From Streptococcus sp. (lineage in GTDB: Bacteria > Bacillota > Bacilli > Lactobacillales > Streptococcaceae), in the NCBI RefSeq assembly GCF_030825805.1, contig NZ_JAPJPF010000017.1, forward strand, positions 1 through 32,643: 32,643 nucleotides of DNA, given 5' to 3'. The notes beneath the pieces were generated by a model that was given only the letters and a program-made list of their open reading frames with translations, was not told the DNA's origin and did not search any database. Within the stretch, counting starts at the first letter, position 1. Each line of letters opens with the position of its first letter. Of the stretch, positions 18,756-28,078 are shown one piece after another. Made by a program: the position numbers and the translations under genes.

Positions 18756-19139
18756 TTATTTAAATAATTTCATAGCCATGCGAGCTGCCTTTAATCCGAC
18801 AGATGTTTTAACGGTTTTCCCACCAACTACGACAGCTTTTTTGCTAATCTGACGCGCTTGATCATTCAGATCTGATACAGATACAGATAAATCTGCCACT
18901 GCAGTGAAGAGTGGATCAATGGTTGCAACTTTTTGATTCAAATCTTCTGTCAAAACATTCACTTTTGCTAACAACTCATTGGTTTGGTGTAAGGTTACAT
19001 TCACATCTGATGTCAAGGTCTTAATCGTTACCTGAGTCTCATCTACAACTTTTCCAATCTTTGAAAACAAGATAATCAAGTAGATGACCAAAACTACTAA
19101 AGCTAACCCTAAAAGCCCATAGGCAATTTCAATAAACAT
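18756..19139 (-). CDS. DUF948-family membrane protein
   Basis: 127 residues. One N-terminal TM helix (about 5-27, YGLLGLALVVLVIYLIILF) is followed by a helical, chemoreceptor-like heptad region (VVDETQVTIKTLTSDVNVTL to about 95) and a basic C-terminus. This is the typical DUF948 architecture. In streptococci and bacilli such genes commonly pair with YtxH genes, as here (15-nt gap). Function is unknown; a membrane-associated coiled-coil pair with YtxH is a reasonable guess. It starts 11 nt after lgt. Confidence 0.88.
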   Translation of the reverse strand: MFIEIAYGLLGLALVVLVIYLIILFSKIGKVVDETQVTIKTLTSDVNVTLHQTNELLAKVNVLTEDLNQKVATIDPLFTAVADLSVSVSDLNDQARQISKKAVVVGGKTVKTSVGLKAARMAMKLFK

Positions 19140-19150
19140 TTCTTTTCTCC

Positions 19151-19933
19151 TTAATCTATTTCCGTTCTATAAAATGGTGCATTCTTTTTTCGTTGATAGA
19201 TCATGATGCTGATTCCAAGTAGGATGAGGATCAGGGAAAGCCATTGTGAAACTCGAATTCCCAAAAACATCAAGCTATCTGTCCGCATTCCTTCAATAAT
19301 CATTCGACCAAAGCCATACCAGATCAGATAGAAAGCAGTAACTTCGCCCTTTCTCAACAGTTTCGGACGACGACGCAAGTAAAGAATCAGCACAAAACCA
19401 AGCAAGTTCCAACAAGATTCATATAAGAAGGTCGGTTGACGGTAATGTCCATCAATAAACATCTGATTCCGAATGAAAGAAGGTAAATAATCTAAATTCT
19501 TAACAATGGCTCCGTAGGCTTCTTGGTTAACAAAATTGCCCCAACGGCCAATACTTTGAGCAATCATGACACTCGGTGCAGCGATATCTAAAAAATCAAC
19601 CGGGTCAATCAAACGACTGCGTGAAAATAGGTAGAGGACTAGAGCCCCTGCCAGGAGTCCACCATAGATAGCAATCCCACCGTTCCATACGGCAAAAATC
19701 TCTCCTGGGTGTTCCCTGTAATAAGACCATTGAAAAATAACATAGTAAAGACGGGCCCCTATGATCGCTACTGGAAAAGCAATCAGAATGAAATCAATAA
19801 TATCGTCTGACTCTATGCCTTTACGAGGGGCTTCTTTCATAGACAGGATAACCGCCAAAAGGAGACCGAGGACGATACAAATCGCATACCAGCGAATGCT
19901 AAAGGGACCAAGTTGAATGGCTACTGGATTCAT
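19151..19933 (-). CDS. lgt: Phosphatidylglycerol-prolipoprotein diacylglyceryl transferase
   Basis: Membrane enzyme for the first step of lipoprotein maturation: it transfers diacylglycerol from phosphatidylglycerol to the lipobox cysteine. The 260 residues include seven hydrophobic segments. The Lgt signature [13 protein letters not shown] is near 130 and includes the essential Arg/Asn/Glu cluster. [14 protein letters not shown] near 83 and [16 protein letters not shown] near 208 are further conserved blocks. Its ATG overlaps the hprK stop by 4 nt, so translation is probably coupled. Confidence 0.97.
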   Translation of the reverse strand: MNPVAIQLGPFSIRWYAICIVLGLLLAVILSMKEAPRKGIESDDIIDFILIAFPVAIIGARLYYVIFQWSYYREHPGEIFAVWNGGIAIYGGLLAGALVLYLFSRSRLIDPVDFLDIAAPSVMIAQSIGRWGNFVNQEAYGAIVKNLDYLPSFIRNQMFIDGHYRQPTFLYESCWNLLGFVLILYLRRRPKLLRKGEVTAFYLIWYGFGRMIIEGMRTDSLMFLGIRVSQWLSLILILLGISIMIYQRKKNAPFYRTEID

Positions 19934-20862
19934 ACTTTCACCTCATTCTGATCAATCAACTGGGTCAATCGATCTTCAAAGGTTTTAGTAGCATCATATC
20001 CCATTTCTTTGGCGCGGTAGTTCATCGCAGCTGCTTCAATGACAACGGAAATATTGCGACCTGTCTTAACAGGGATGCGAATTCTTGGAATAGTCACTCC
20101 ACAGAACTCAATTTCTTCTGCATTATTGCCAAGACGATCGTAGGTTTGTTCCTTGGTGTAGTTTTCCAAATAGACAGCGATTTGAACTTGAGAAGAATCT
20201 TTAACTGCACTGGCACCATAGAGACTCATGACATCAATGATCCCTACTCCCCGAATCTCTAGCATATGGCGTAGAATTTCAGCGGGCTCACCCCACAAGG
20301 TCATCTCATCACGGGCGAAGACATCTACCCGGTCATCTGCTACCAAACGATGGCCTCGTTTGACGAGCTCTAACCCAGTCTCACTCTTCCCGATTCCACT
20401 ATCTCCTTGGATCAGAACCCCCATGCCATAGATATCCATCAAGACACCATGGACACTAGTTCTTTCCGCAAGGAGAGAATCTAGGTAGCTTGACAGTTCA
20501 CCAGACAGGCGACTAGTTGGAACGCGACTGCTTAAAATCGCGATTTTCTTTTCCTCAGCGGCGCGAAGCATTTCTTCGGGAACCTCTAGATCCCGCGCGA
20601 TGATGAGTACCGGTGTTTCCGGCTGGAACATCTTTCTCAAAACTTGGTGACGATTGTGGGAGGTCATCTTGATGAGGTAAGACCACTCTTTCATCCCAAC
20701 CAATTGAATTCGTTCTGGAGTATAGTAATCAAAATATCCTGTCATTTCAAGTCCAGGACGTGAAATATCTGCCGTTGTGATTTCTTTTTCAAATAGGCTT
20801 TCATTGCCGTACACAACCTTCAAACGAAGCTTATCAATTAAATCTCGGACTGTTATTGCCAT
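19930..20862 (-). CDS. hprK: HPr kinase/phosphorylase
   Basis: Bifunctional enzyme that phosphorylates HPr on Ser46 and reverses it, setting catabolite repression through CcpA. The 310 residues are full length. The Walker A motif [19 protein letters not shown] is near 154, with the conserved VADDRVD next to it. The family signature block [19 protein letters not shown] is near 203. The N-terminal regulatory domain covers about 1-130. GGGAG lies 6 nt before the ATG. It is first in the hprK-lgt-DUF948-YtxH operon. Confidence 0.97.
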   Translation of the reverse strand: MAITVRDLIDKLRLKVVYGNESLFEKEITTADISRPGLEMTGYFDYYTPERIQLVGMKEWSYLIKMTSHNRHQVLRKMFQPETPVLIIARDLEVPEEMLRAAEEKKIAILSSRVPTSRLSGELSSYLDSLLAERTSVHGVLMDIYGMGVLIQGDSGIGKSETGLELVKRGHRLVADDRVDVFARDEMTLWGEPAEILRHMLEIRGVGIIDVMSLYGASAVKDSSQVQIAVYLENYTKEQTYDRLGNNAEEIEFCGVTIPRIRIPVKTGRNISVVIEAAAMNYRAKEMGYDATKTFEDRLTQLIDQNEVKV

Positions 20863-20891
20863 AGGCTTCTCCCTTTTTGTTTTCTCTTACT

Positions 20892-20900
20892 ATTATAGCA
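20892..20900 (-). promoter_or_regulatory. Extended -10 promoter of the hprK operon
   Basis: In minus orientation TGCTATAAT is a perfect TGnTATAAT about 29 nt before the hprK ATG. No clear -35 is seen. Confidence 0.65.
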
Positions 20901-21048
20901 AATTATCCCAGGTAAGACTTGCTCAAGCATCTTTTTTTGGTATCGAAACTGATGCTATTATTCTCACACTCATTCCAGTACCCTTTGATGTTTCTCTTTA
21001 TCCTTGTCATCCCATTTTTCCATCGTTTCTTCTTTTTATAAAAAAGAT

Positions 21049-21223
21049 GAGAGTGGGACAGAAATCGGTAATTCGTTAGAATTCGATTTCGTCGTCCCAC
21101 CTCCGCACAGTTGAGTAGGGCTGTAAAAGCTGATGAAATCAGCGTAGTAGAGCTCACTCAACCACTGCGTCTTGCTCGATAATCCAAAGACAATTGAGAG
21201 GCTAGGACTTTTGTCCCAGCCTC
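21049..21223 (-). repeat. 175-bp MITE-like repeat, copy 2 (inverted relative to copy 1)
   Basis: The reverse complement of 14499-14673 with about three substitutions, and the same ends (GAGAGTGGGACAG on the left, CCCAGCCTC on the right). It fills most of the 389-nt gap between pspC and hprK. The rest of that gap (20901-21048) is low-complexity AT-rich DNA with no gene seen. No clear target-site duplication could be read at either copy. Confidence 0.82.
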
Positions 21224-21251
21224 ACATTCTTATTCGATTCATGAAAATTCT

Positions 21252-21527
21252 TTAAAAGAATGGATCATCGTCTTTGATTACCTGTGCATCCTTCCGTTTG
21301 CGAGGTCCGAGGCTATACTTTTCTCTTTCAAGGTCTTCTTTATACGGCAAGGAGAAGGCACACAGGCAATAAATAGCCAAGCCTACAAGCCCATAAGCAT
21401 GAAAGATACTAAAGAGCACAAAGAGAAAACGCAATAGGTTTGCATCGAGCCCAAATCGATCCGCTAGTCCAGCAAATACTCCGAAAACGATTCTGCCTCG
21501 ACGTAATTTATAAAAAGTTGGATTCAA
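21252..21527 (-). CDS. PspC-domain small membrane protein (TTG start)
   Basis: 91 residues: one PspC domain. KLRRGRIVFGVFAGLADRFG is near residues 7-26, followed by a hydrophobic stretch (about 30-62, FLFVLFSIFHAYGLVGLAIY) and a charged tail ending DDDPFF. PspC-domain proteins are usually envelope-stress components, and small stand-alone versions occur in streptococci. The start is TTG, chosen because AGGAGG lies exactly 7 nt upstream and no ATG fits. It follows the sprT-like gene by about 60 nt and may share its transcript. Confidence 0.85.
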   Translation of the reverse strand: MNPTFYKLRRGRIVFGVFAGLADRFGLDANLLRFLFVLFSIFHAYGLVGLAIYCLCAFSLPYKEDLEREKYSLGPRKRKDAQVIKDDDPFF

Positions 21528-21587
21528 GGGCCTACCTCCTATTATTTTAGAACAGTATATCCCGAAATCAAGTCACTGTCATCCGAC

Positions 21588-22040
21588 TCAAGGCCGATTT
21601 CCTGTATCAATTGTCCCTTGATACTTAAGTAGTCCTCTACACCGCCCACAGCGGTACTTTTGCAGATCAATCTGCCGCTTTCTCCTGAATTCTTGCCCAC
21701 AGCTCGTACAAACATAAATCTTATAGTTTCCCTTATCAACTGAAGGGGCATACCGCAAGCCGTCTACTTCTCTAAGCAAGGTCTTGAAGTCCTGATCCTG
21801 ATGGCGATAGCCCTTTTTCATATAGTAGAGATGGTAGTGACACAACTCATGACGGACAATCTTTCGAAAAATTTCCCAGCCATATATCTCTAGGATTCTA
21901 GGATTGAAATCCAGATGGCCATCTTTAGGAAAGAAGCGACCGCCGGTCGAACGCAAGCGAGGATTCCAGATGGCTTGGTGAAGAAAAGGGCGACCAAAAT
22001 CTTCCAGCGATACTTCTTGAACGTATTTAGTCAGATTCAT
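21588..22040 (-). CDS. SprT-like metalloprotease-fold protein
   Basis: 150 residues. The zinc-protease motif HELCHYH is near residue 65, with the preceding EIFRKIVR helix. The C-terminal zinc ribbon is CTSCGQ...CGRCRG near 112-136. This matches the bacterial SprT-like/YdcK family often listed next to tex. Relatives in eukaryotes (SPRTN) act on DNA-protein crosslinks; activity of the bacterial version is not established. It overlaps the end of tex by 14 nt, so the two are coupled. Confidence 0.88.
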   Translation of the reverse strand: MNLTKYVQEVSLEDFGRPFLHQAIWNPRLRSTGGRFFPKDGHLDFNPRILEIYGWEIFRKIVRHELCHYHLYYMKKGYRHQDQDFKTLLREVDGLRYAPSVDKGNYKIYVCTSCGQEFRRKRQIDLQKYRCGRCRGLLKYQGTIDTGNRP

Positions 22041-24153
22041 GTGGTGCCAAGAGGGAAAGATTTACTTTTTCCCGTTCTAAATCAATCTTGTAGACCCAAA
22101 CGGTCACTAGGTCACCAACTGAAACAACTTGACTTGGATGCTTGATAAATTGCTGGCTCATCTGTGAAATGTGGATCAAACCATCTTCATGAATCCCAAT
22201 ATCGACAAAGGCTCCAAAGTCAACAACATTGCGGACAACTCCTTCTAGTTTTTGACCAATCTTCAAGTCTTTCAAATCAAGAACATCCTGGCGAAGGACA
22301 GGAGCATCAAAAGAATCACGTAAATCGCGACCTGGTTTGAGAAGATCTGCGACAATATCTTTCAAGGTTTCAGGGCCAATTTCAAGTTCCTGGGCCATAG
22401 AAACCGTGTCAATTTGTTTCAACTTGGCTTGGGCCTCTTCATCCATCTCCTTGATGCCTAGTAAGGTAAAGAGCTTCTTCACTGCAGGGTAACTTTCTGG
22501 ATGGACCCCTGTACGATCGAGGAAATTCTCACTTTCTGGGATCCGTAAGAAACCAGCTGCTTGTTCAAAAGCCTTGGCTCCCAGACGAGGAACCTTTTTA
22601 ATCTGTGCCCGAGAAGTGATCAACCCTTCTTCTTCCCGGTACTTCACGATGTTCTCAGAAATGGTTTTATTGAGACCAGCCACGTGAGACAAGAGGGCTG
22701 GACTAGCTGTGTTAATATTAACTCCGACTTGGTTTACCACGGTATCGACTACGAAATCAAGGCTTTCAGATAATTTCTTCTGGCTGACATCATGCTGGTA
22801 CTGGCCGACTCCGATAGATTTTGGATCAATCTTAACCAACTCAGCCAGTGGATCCTGCAAACGACGGGCAATGGAGATGGCTGAGCGCTTTTCAACTGTC
22901 AGTTCTGGAAACTCATGGCGAGCCAATTCACTAGCTGAATAGACAGATGCCCCGCTCTCGTTCACAATGACATAGCTGACATTTGGAACTTCCTTGAGAA
23001 CTTCCGCAACAAAGGCTTCGCTCTCTCGACTAGCCGTCCCGTTCCCGATCGCAATGATTTCCACGCCGTATTGACGAATCAGCCGTTTCAGTTCTTCTTT
23101 GGCCGCTTCAATTTGTGCTGGTTTAGCCGGCGCAACAGGGTAAATCACCTGGGTGGTCAACATCTTTCCTGTCTGATCGACAACAGCTAATTTAGCTCCT
23201 GTCCGAAAAGCTGGGTCAAATCCCAAGACCACGCGCCCCTTGAGGGGAGCAATCAGCAAAAGGTGTCGAAGATTTTCAGAGAAAAGCTGAATGGCTCCAT
23301 CTTCTGCCACTTCTGTCAGTTCTGTCCGAATTCGACGCTCCATAGCTGGTAGCATTTTCTTTTTCAGAGCCTGGTTAATGACTTCTTCAATGTAGCTATT
23401 ATTCGATTTAAATCGGGCTTCAAAGTGACGAATCAAACGGTCTACAGGATGCTCAAATCCAACCTTTAATACCCCTAATTTCTCTCCACGGTTTAAGGCC
23501 AGGGTTCTGTAGCCCTGCATGTTTGCAATCTTCTCAGAAAAATCATAATAGATTTGGAAGACTTGCTTCTCGTCTTTGCTTTCATCCTTGAGACTAGAGG
23601 TGATCAAAGAGTGTTTGCGAATCTCCTGGTAGGTAAGGTTGCGCAATTGTGGATCTTCAGCAATGGCTTCGACCAAGATATCGATAGCACCAGAGATTGT
23701 ATCCTTTACAGTTGGAAATCCTTCAGATAGGAATTCTTCTGCTGCTGTTTCCAAGTCCTTTTGATCTTGCAGAATCATCCGAGCAAGTGGAAAAAGTCCT
23801 GCCTCACGCGCAATGGTTGCCTTGGTCCGGCGTTTTTCCTTATAGGGAAGATACAATTCTTCCACATCCGCCAATTTTTCAGCTTGCTCAATTGCTTCTT
23901 TTAAGGCTGGGGTCAGTTTCCCAAGCTCTTCAATCTTAGCAAGAACCGTTTCTTTCCGATCGGCTAAGGCTGTTAAAGACTTGTCCATGTCGATAATAGC
24001 TTTGATGGCTACTTCATCTAAATTACCCGTAGCATCTTTCCGATACCGAGCGATAAAGGGGATGGTGGATCCCTCTGCTGTCAAGGTCAAAACAGTATCA
24101 ATTTGTTTGAGACTGACGCCCAATTCTTGGGCTATTTTTTCATATTTTTCCAT
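22027..24153 (-). CDS. tex: Tex-family RNA-binding transcriptional accessory protein
   Basis: 708 residues, shorter than proteobacterial Tex but usual in streptococci. Order: N-terminal helical domain; YqgF/RNase H-like domain ([20 protein letters not shown] near 310); helix-hairpin-helix region ([17 protein letters not shown] near 490); and a C-terminal S1 RNA-binding domain ([20 protein letters not shown] near 638). The family is linked to transcription and stress tolerance. The ATG follows an extended -10 by only 7 nt with no Shine-Dalgarno. It is first in a tex-sprT(-pspC) group. Confidence 0.95.
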   Translation of the reverse strand: MEKYEKIAQELGVSLKQIDTVLTLTAEGSTIPFIARYRKDATGNLDEVAIKAIIDMDKSLTALADRKETVLAKIEELGKLTPALKEAIEQAEKLADVEELYLPYKEKRRTKATIAREAGLFPLARMILQDQKDLETAAEEFLSEGFPTVKDTISGAIDILVEAIAEDPQLRNLTYQEIRKHSLITSSLKDESKDEKQVFQIYYDFSEKIANMQGYRTLALNRGEKLGVLKVGFEHPVDRLIRHFEARFKSNNSYIEEVINQALKKKMLPAMERRIRTELTEVAEDGAIQLFSENLRHLLLIAPLKGRVVLGFDPAFRTGAKLAVVDQTGKMLTTQVIYPVAPAKPAQIEAAKEELKRLIRQYGVEIIAIGNGTASRESEAFVAEVLKEVPNVSYVIVNESGASVYSASELARHEFPELTVEKRSAISIARRLQDPLAELVKIDPKSIGVGQYQHDVSQKKLSESLDFVVDTVVNQVGVNINTASPALLSHVAGLNKTISENIVKYREEEGLITSRAQIKKVPRLGAKAFEQAAGFLRIPESENFLDRTGVHPESYPAVKKLFTLLGIKEMDEEAQAKLKQIDTVSMAQELEIGPETLKDIVADLLKPGRDLRDSFDAPVLRQDVLDLKDLKIGQKLEGVVRNVVDFGAFVDIGIHEDGLIHISQMSQQFIKHPSQVVSVGDLVTVWVYKIDLEREKVNLSLLAPHESD

Positions 24154-24160
24154 AGCTTCT

Positions 24161-24169
24161 ATTATACCA
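24161..24169 (-). promoter_or_regulatory. Extended -10 promoter placing the tex start at its ATG
   Basis: TGGTATAAT in minus orientation, then AGAAGCT (7 nt), then the tex ATG. The same motif and spacing occur at trhP1. A small palindrome, AGAAGGCCTTCT (24171-24182), lies just upstream. Confidence 0.65.
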
Positions 24170-24237
24170 TAGAAGGCCTTCTATACTGCTTTTTCATCTT
24201 ACTTTTAGACTTGATTTTCCCCTATTTTATGAGAATT

Positions 24238-24246
24238 TGATATAAT
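24238..24246 (+). promoter_or_regulatory. Extended -10 promoter of the permease operon
   Basis: TGATATAAT is a perfect extended -10 element 26 nt before the microprotein ATG at 24273. Confidence 0.65.
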
Positions 24247-24272
24247 GAGAAAAAAAGAAAAGGAGACCTATC

Positions 24273-24419
24273 ATGGCGATTAAATTTTCAAAAACAGACG
24301 ATTTAGACAAACTCTTTGAGGAATTTGCTGTCTTACCAGATCCCCCTCAAGTCACTTTACCAGATGACAAGAAGAATGAAACAACAGGGGAAAAAGAGCA
24401 GAAGGATTCTAACAAATGA
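24273..24419 (+). CDS. 48-residue acidic microprotein heading the permease operon
   Basis: Protein of 48 residues starting MAIKFSKTDDLDKLFEEFAV and ending GEKEQKDSNK. AAAAGGAGA lies 7 nt before the ATG, and an extended -10 lies upstream. Its TGA overlaps the permease ATG (ATGA), so it is coupled to the transporter genes. There is no TM segment or cysteine. An N-terminal amphipathic helix is followed by a proline-containing loop (LPDPPQ) and a charged, probably disordered tail. I do not recognise a family. The tight coupling suggests an accessory or regulatory subunit, which is inference only. Confidence 0.75.
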   Translation: MAIKFSKTDDLDKLFEEFAVLPDPPQVTLPDDKKNETTGEKEQKDSNK

Positions 24420-25321
24420 GTTTCTTCCAACAGTTGCCAACCAGTGTCCTTCAGGCTGGAGCGATTTTTCTTTCGATTATGATTGAAGCCCTTCCCTTTG
24501 TTTTAATTGGAAGTATCATTTCAGGGGCGATTGATGTCTACATCACCCCTGAAAAAATCTACCGAGCCCTTCCCCAAAATAAATGGGGGAGAATTCTATT
24601 TGGGACCTTGATTGGCTTTATTTTCCCTTCCTGTGAGTGTGGCATCGTCCCCATTATCAATCGTTTTTTAGAGAAGAAGGTGCCCAGCTATACAGCTGTG
24701 CCCTTTCTAGTGACAGCCCCGGTTATTAACCCCATTGTCCTCTTTGCCACTTATTCTGCCTTTGGCAATTCTATTCAAATGGCTCTCTTACGAGCGATCG
24801 GCTCTATCCTGGTAGCGACTGTTCTGGGGATTTTCCTAGGATTTTTCCAAACAGCTTCTATTCAACGGGCCAACCGCAAGGAAGTCCATATTCATGACTT
24901 TTCAAAACTATCTGCCGGTCAACGCTTCTTCCAAGTGTTTGTGCAGGCCATTGACGAGTTTTTCGACACTGGACGCTATCTGGTCTTCGGTTGTTTATTT
25001 GCCAGTGTGGTTCAGGTTTATGTGCCAACTCGCGTGCTAACTTCTATTTCAGCGACGCCACTCCTAGCCATTCTCCTCCTTATGCTTCTCTCCTTCCTCC
25101 TCTCCTTGTGTAGTGAGGCGGACGCCTTTATCGGCTCTTCCCTTCTCTCGAGTTTTGGCTTAGCTCCCGTTTTAGCCTTTCTGGTTATCGGACCTATGCT
25201 GGACGTCAAGAACCTCTTGATGATGAAGAATTATCTGACCAATCGCTTTATTGTCCAATTCATTAGCATCGTCAGTCTCGTTGTCTTGGTTTATGCTTGG
25301 TTTGTGGGGGTGGTCCTATGA
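24416..25321 (+). CDS. YraQ/UPF0718-type permease
   Basis: 301-residue integral membrane protein with about eight hydrophobic segments. The family hallmark FPSCECGIVPI is near residue 72, and a second conserved block, PFLVTAPVINPIVLF, is near 96. The SEADAFIGSS and GPMLDVKNLLMMKNY motifs are near 237 and 260. These match the YraQ/YcgR (ArsP-related) permease family. The paired cysteines suggest metal or metalloid handling, but the substrate is not known. Start overlaps the microprotein stop; stop overlaps the next start. Confidence 0.85.
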   Translation: MSFFQQLPTSVLQAGAIFLSIMIEALPFVLIGSIISGAIDVYITPEKIYRALPQNKWGRILFGTLIGFIFPSCECGIVPIINRFLEKKVPSYTAVPFLVTAPVINPIVLFATYSAFGNSIQMALLRAIGSILVATVLGIFLGFFQTASIQRANRKEVHIHDFSKLSAGQRFFQVFVQAIDEFFDTGRYLVFGCLFASVVQVYVPTRVLTSISATPLLAILLLMLLSFLLSLCSEADAFIGSSLLSSFGLAPVLAFLVIGPMLDVKNLLMMKNYLTNRFIVQFISIVSLVVLVYAWFVGVVL

Positions 25322-26133
25322 TTCGATTTCTCATTTTAGCAGGGTATTTCGAAATTACGATGTATTTGCAGCTTTCTGGTAAGCTCAACCAATACATCAA
25401 TATGCACTATTCCTATTTAGCCTATATCTCTATGATTCTTTCCTTCCTCTTGGCTGTCGTCCAGCTCTATATTTGGATGAAGAATCTGCCCGTTCATAGT
25501 CACCTTGCCAGTAAAAAAGCCAAAGTCATGAGTATTCTTCTGCTCCTGATTCCCTTGATTGTAGGGATCGGCTTCCCGACTGTGACCTTGGATTCCCAAA
25601 CGGTTTCAGCCAAGGGCTATCATTTTCCCATCGCGGCTGGCTCTTCAAAGGATATTCAAAACGACGAAGGAACAACCAACCAATACCTCAAGCCTGACAC
25701 TAGCAGTTATTTTACCAAGTCTGCTTATGAATCCGAGATGAGAGCTGCAGCTAAGAAGTACCTCAAACAAGATCATATCCAGATCACGACAGAAAACTAT
25801 ATGGAAGTCATGGAAGTGATCTATGACTATCCAGATGAATTTGCTGGAAAAACCTTTACCCTAACCGGCTTTATTTATAAGGACCCTCAGGATCCGGGTA
25901 GCCAGTTCCTTTTCCGTTTTGGGATTATCCACTGTATCGCCGACTCAGGAGTCTATGGTCTCTTAACCAAAGGAGCCTCCCAAACCTATGACGATAATAC
26001 TTGGGTCCAAGCTACTGGAACTCTAAAGATCCAATACCATAAACAACTTGGCCAAAGTCTTCCTGTCTTAGATATAAAAGAAGCCCACTCAGTAGAAAAA
26101 CCTACTAATCCTTATGTCTATCGGGTCTTCTAA
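25318..26133 (+). CDS. TIGR03943-family permease subunit (YcgQ-like)
   Basis: 271 residues from the ATG that overlaps the permease stop (ATGA). A frame starting at 25297 would need an unlikely upstream start. Two or three N-terminal TM segments (RFLILAGYFEITMYLQLSG; YISMILSFLLAVVQLYIW; VMSILLLLIPLIVGIGF) precede an extracellular domain from about 100 with FAGKTFTLTGFIYKD and RFGIIHCIADSGVYG. This is the usual partner of YraQ-type permeases. Function is unproven; transport of a metal or small molecule is inferred from the pairing. Confidence 0.85.
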   Translation: MIRFLILAGYFEITMYLQLSGKLNQYINMHYSYLAYISMILSFLLAVVQLYIWMKNLPVHSHLASKKAKVMSILLLLIPLIVGIGFPTVTLDSQTVSAKGYHFPIAAGSSKDIQNDEGTTNQYLKPDTSSYFTKSAYESEMRAAAKKYLKQDHIQITTENYMEVMEVIYDYPDEFAGKTFTLTGFIYKDPQDPGSQFLFRFGIIHCIADSGVYGLLTKGASQTYDDNTWVQATGTLKIQYHKQLGQSLPVLDIKEAHSVEKPTNPYVYRVF

Positions 26134-26151
26134 AGGCTGTTAAAACTCTCT

Positions 26152-26182
26152 AGGTTGTGACCTTTTGGTCCAACCTTTTTTT
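26152..26182 (+). terminator. Terminator of the microprotein-permease operon
   Basis: AGGTTG-tg-ACC pairs with GGT-c-CAACCT, followed by seven T, about 20 nt after the stop codon. Confidence 0.85.
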
Positions 26183-26258
26183 GTGCTTTCTTCTCCTTTT
26201 CTTTCCTATTTTAAAGTCAGAATCCTTTTACATTCAAAGGGAAATTTTCTGAATTTTA

Positions 26259-26267
26259 TGGTAAAAT
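26259..26267 (+). promoter_or_regulatory. Extended -10 promoter of zwf
   Basis: TGGTAAAAT matches the extended -10 pattern with one change, 33 nt before the zwf start codon chosen here. Confidence 0.5.
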
Positions 26268-26299
26268 ATGGTTTATCAAGTTAGAAAATAGGTATGAAC

Positions 26300-27766
26300 A
26301 TGTCATCAAAAGTTATTATTACAATTTTCGGTGCTAGTGGAGATTTGGCTAAACGCAAGCTTTACCCTTCACTTTTTAGACTTTACAAATCAGGTAATTT
26401 GTCTGATCATTTTGCTGTTATTGGAACTGCTCGTAGACCTTGGAGTAAGGAATATTTTGAGTCTGTTGTAGTCGAATCCATTTTAGACTTGGCAGATAGC
26501 GCAGAAGAGGCTCAAGCGTTTGCTAGTCATTTTTACTATCAAAGCCACGACGTTAATGATACCGAACATTATATCGAATTACGCAAGCTTCAGGCTGAGT
26601 TAAACGAAAAATATCAAGCTGACCACAACAAGCTCTTCTTCCTCTCAATGGCACCACAATTTTTTGGTACCATTGCCAAACACCTCAAGTCAGAGCAAAT
26701 CGTTGATGGTAAAGGCTTTGAACGTTTGATTGTTGAGAAACCTTTTGGTACAGACTATGCTACTGCAAGCAAACTAAATGAAGAACTCCTAGCAACATTT
26801 GACGAAGAACAAATTTTCCGTATCGACCATTATCTTGGTAAGGAAATGATTCAAAGCATCTTTGCTATTCGCTTTGCCAATATGATTTTTGAAAATGTTT
26901 GGAATCGTGAGCATATCGATAATGTTCAGATCACCTTTGCAGAACGTCTAGGTGTTGAAGAGCGTGGTGGCTACTATGATGAATCAGGTGCTCTTCGTGA
27001 CATGGTTCAAAACCATACCCTCCAACTTCTGTCACTCCTTGCTATGGACAAGCCAGCAAGCTTTACAAAGGATGACATTCGTGCGGAGAAAACCAAGGTC
27101 TTCAAGAACCTTTACCATCCAACTGATGAAGAACTAAAAGAACACTTTATCCGCGGTCAATATCGTTCTGGTAAAGTTGATGGTATGAAATACATTTCTT
27201 ACCGCAGCGAACCAAATGTGAACCCTGAATCTATGACAGAAACCTTTGCTTCAGGTGCCTTCTTTGTAGATACTGACCGCTTCCGTGATGTACCTTTCTT
27301 CTTCCGTACAGGTAAACGCCTAACTGAAAAAGGAACTCACGTGAACATTGTCTTCAAACAAATGGATTCCATTTTTGGAGAACCCCTAGCACCGAATGTG
27401 CTTACCATCTATATCCAACCGACTGAAGGATTCTCTCTCAGTCTTAATGGTAAAAAGGTAGGGGAAGAGTTTAGCCTTGCGCCAAGTTCTCTTGACTATC
27501 GAACAGATGCGACTGCTACAGGTGCTTCACCAGATCCATATGAAAAATTGATCTACGATGTTTTAAATAACAACTCAACAAACTTTAGCCACTGGGATGA
27601 AGTGAGTGCATCATGGAAATTGATTGACCGTATTGAGAAGCTTTGGGCTGAAAACGGTGCTCCCCTTCATGACTACAAGGCTGGTAGCATGGGACCTCAA
27701 GCTAGCTTTGATTTACTTGAAAAATACGGAGCCAAATGGACATGGCAACCTGATTCAAAGCACTGA
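26300..27766 (+). CDS. zwf: Glucose-6-phosphate 1-dehydrogenase
   Basis: First enzyme of the oxidative pentose phosphate branch, producing NADPH, which also supports the nearby glutathione reductase. 488 residues from MSSKV; the ATG at 26294 is also possible, but AGG is better spaced for 26300. The NADP motif GASGDLAKRKLYPSL is near 10, VEKPFGTD near 150, and the catalytic RIDHYLGKEM near 178. The body is clearly streptococcal. The last residues (QPDSKH) and the stop lie directly at the switch to Rhs-like DNA: the Rhs frame reads through the zwf stop, and no terminator follows. The native C-terminus may therefore have been altered. Confidence 0.96.
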   Translation: MSSKVIITIFGASGDLAKRKLYPSLFRLYKSGNLSDHFAVIGTARRPWSKEYFESVVVESILDLADSAEEAQAFASHFYYQSHDVNDTEHYIELRKLQAELNEKYQADHNKLFFLSMAPQFFGTIAKHLKSEQIVDGKGFERLIVEKPFGTDYATASKLNEELLATFDEEQIFRIDHYLGKEMIQSIFAIRFANMIFENVWNREHIDNVQITFAERLGVEERGGYYDESGALRDMVQNHTLQLLSLLAMDKPASFTKDDIRAEKTKVFKNLYHPTDEELKEHFIRGQYRSGKVDGMKYISYRSEPNVNPESMTETFASGAFFVDTDRFRDVPFFFRTGKRLTEKGTHVNIVFKQMDSIFGEPLAPNVLTIYIQPTEGFSLSLNGKKVGEEFSLAPSSLDYRTDATATGASPDPYEKLIYDVLNNNSTNFSHWDEVSASWKLIDRIEKLWAENGAPLHDYKAGSMGPQASFDLLEKYGAKWTWQPDSKH

Positions 27767-27977
27767 TCAAAGAAGCGACGTCCTCCATTACGTTTATGAC
27801 AAAATCGGACTCATTCAGAAAGCTCGCAACAGTCAAACCGGTTGCAGCGAAACCTTCGCCTTCGACCCCGCCCACAACATCCTTTCCGACAAAGCAGCCG
27901 AAGGGAAGGGCGACAACCTTACCAGCTGCAACCGCCTCAAAGAATACAACGGCATCGAATACACCTACGACAACTAA
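27767..27977 (+). pseudogene. Rhs core fragment 1 (YD-repeat region)
   Basis: An open frame that reads through from the zwf end contains HYVYDKIGLIQKARN, FAFDPAHNILSDK and NRLKEYNGIEYTYDN. These are typical of neisserial Rhs/YD-repeat cores just before the DNQ/TYDALGRR region. It ends in TAA where the core should continue with GNL. The DNA is visibly GC-rich compared with zwf and with the immunity genes. There is no start codon or ribosome site, so it is a fragment, not a gene. Up to 100 AT-rich bases follow before the first immunity-like ORF; no toxin tip is recognisable there. Confidence 0.8.
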
Positions 27978-28078
27978 ACGGCAGGGATTAATTTCTAGGA
28001 AATAGGCAGCAAGATTGCCTAGAATTATTGGTAAATGTTCCTAGTTTTATTAATGTAAATATATTGGAAAGGGTTAAT

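Noticed and set aside
20903..21157. 84-residue minus-strand frame sharing residues with the frame at 14565
   Set aside because: The similarity comes only from both frames reading the same 175-bp repeat; not a protein family.
27624..27977. 117-residue frame overlapping the zwf end
   Set aside because: Its first half is zwf in another frame and its second half is the Rhs fragment; there is no start signal. Informative only for the junction.
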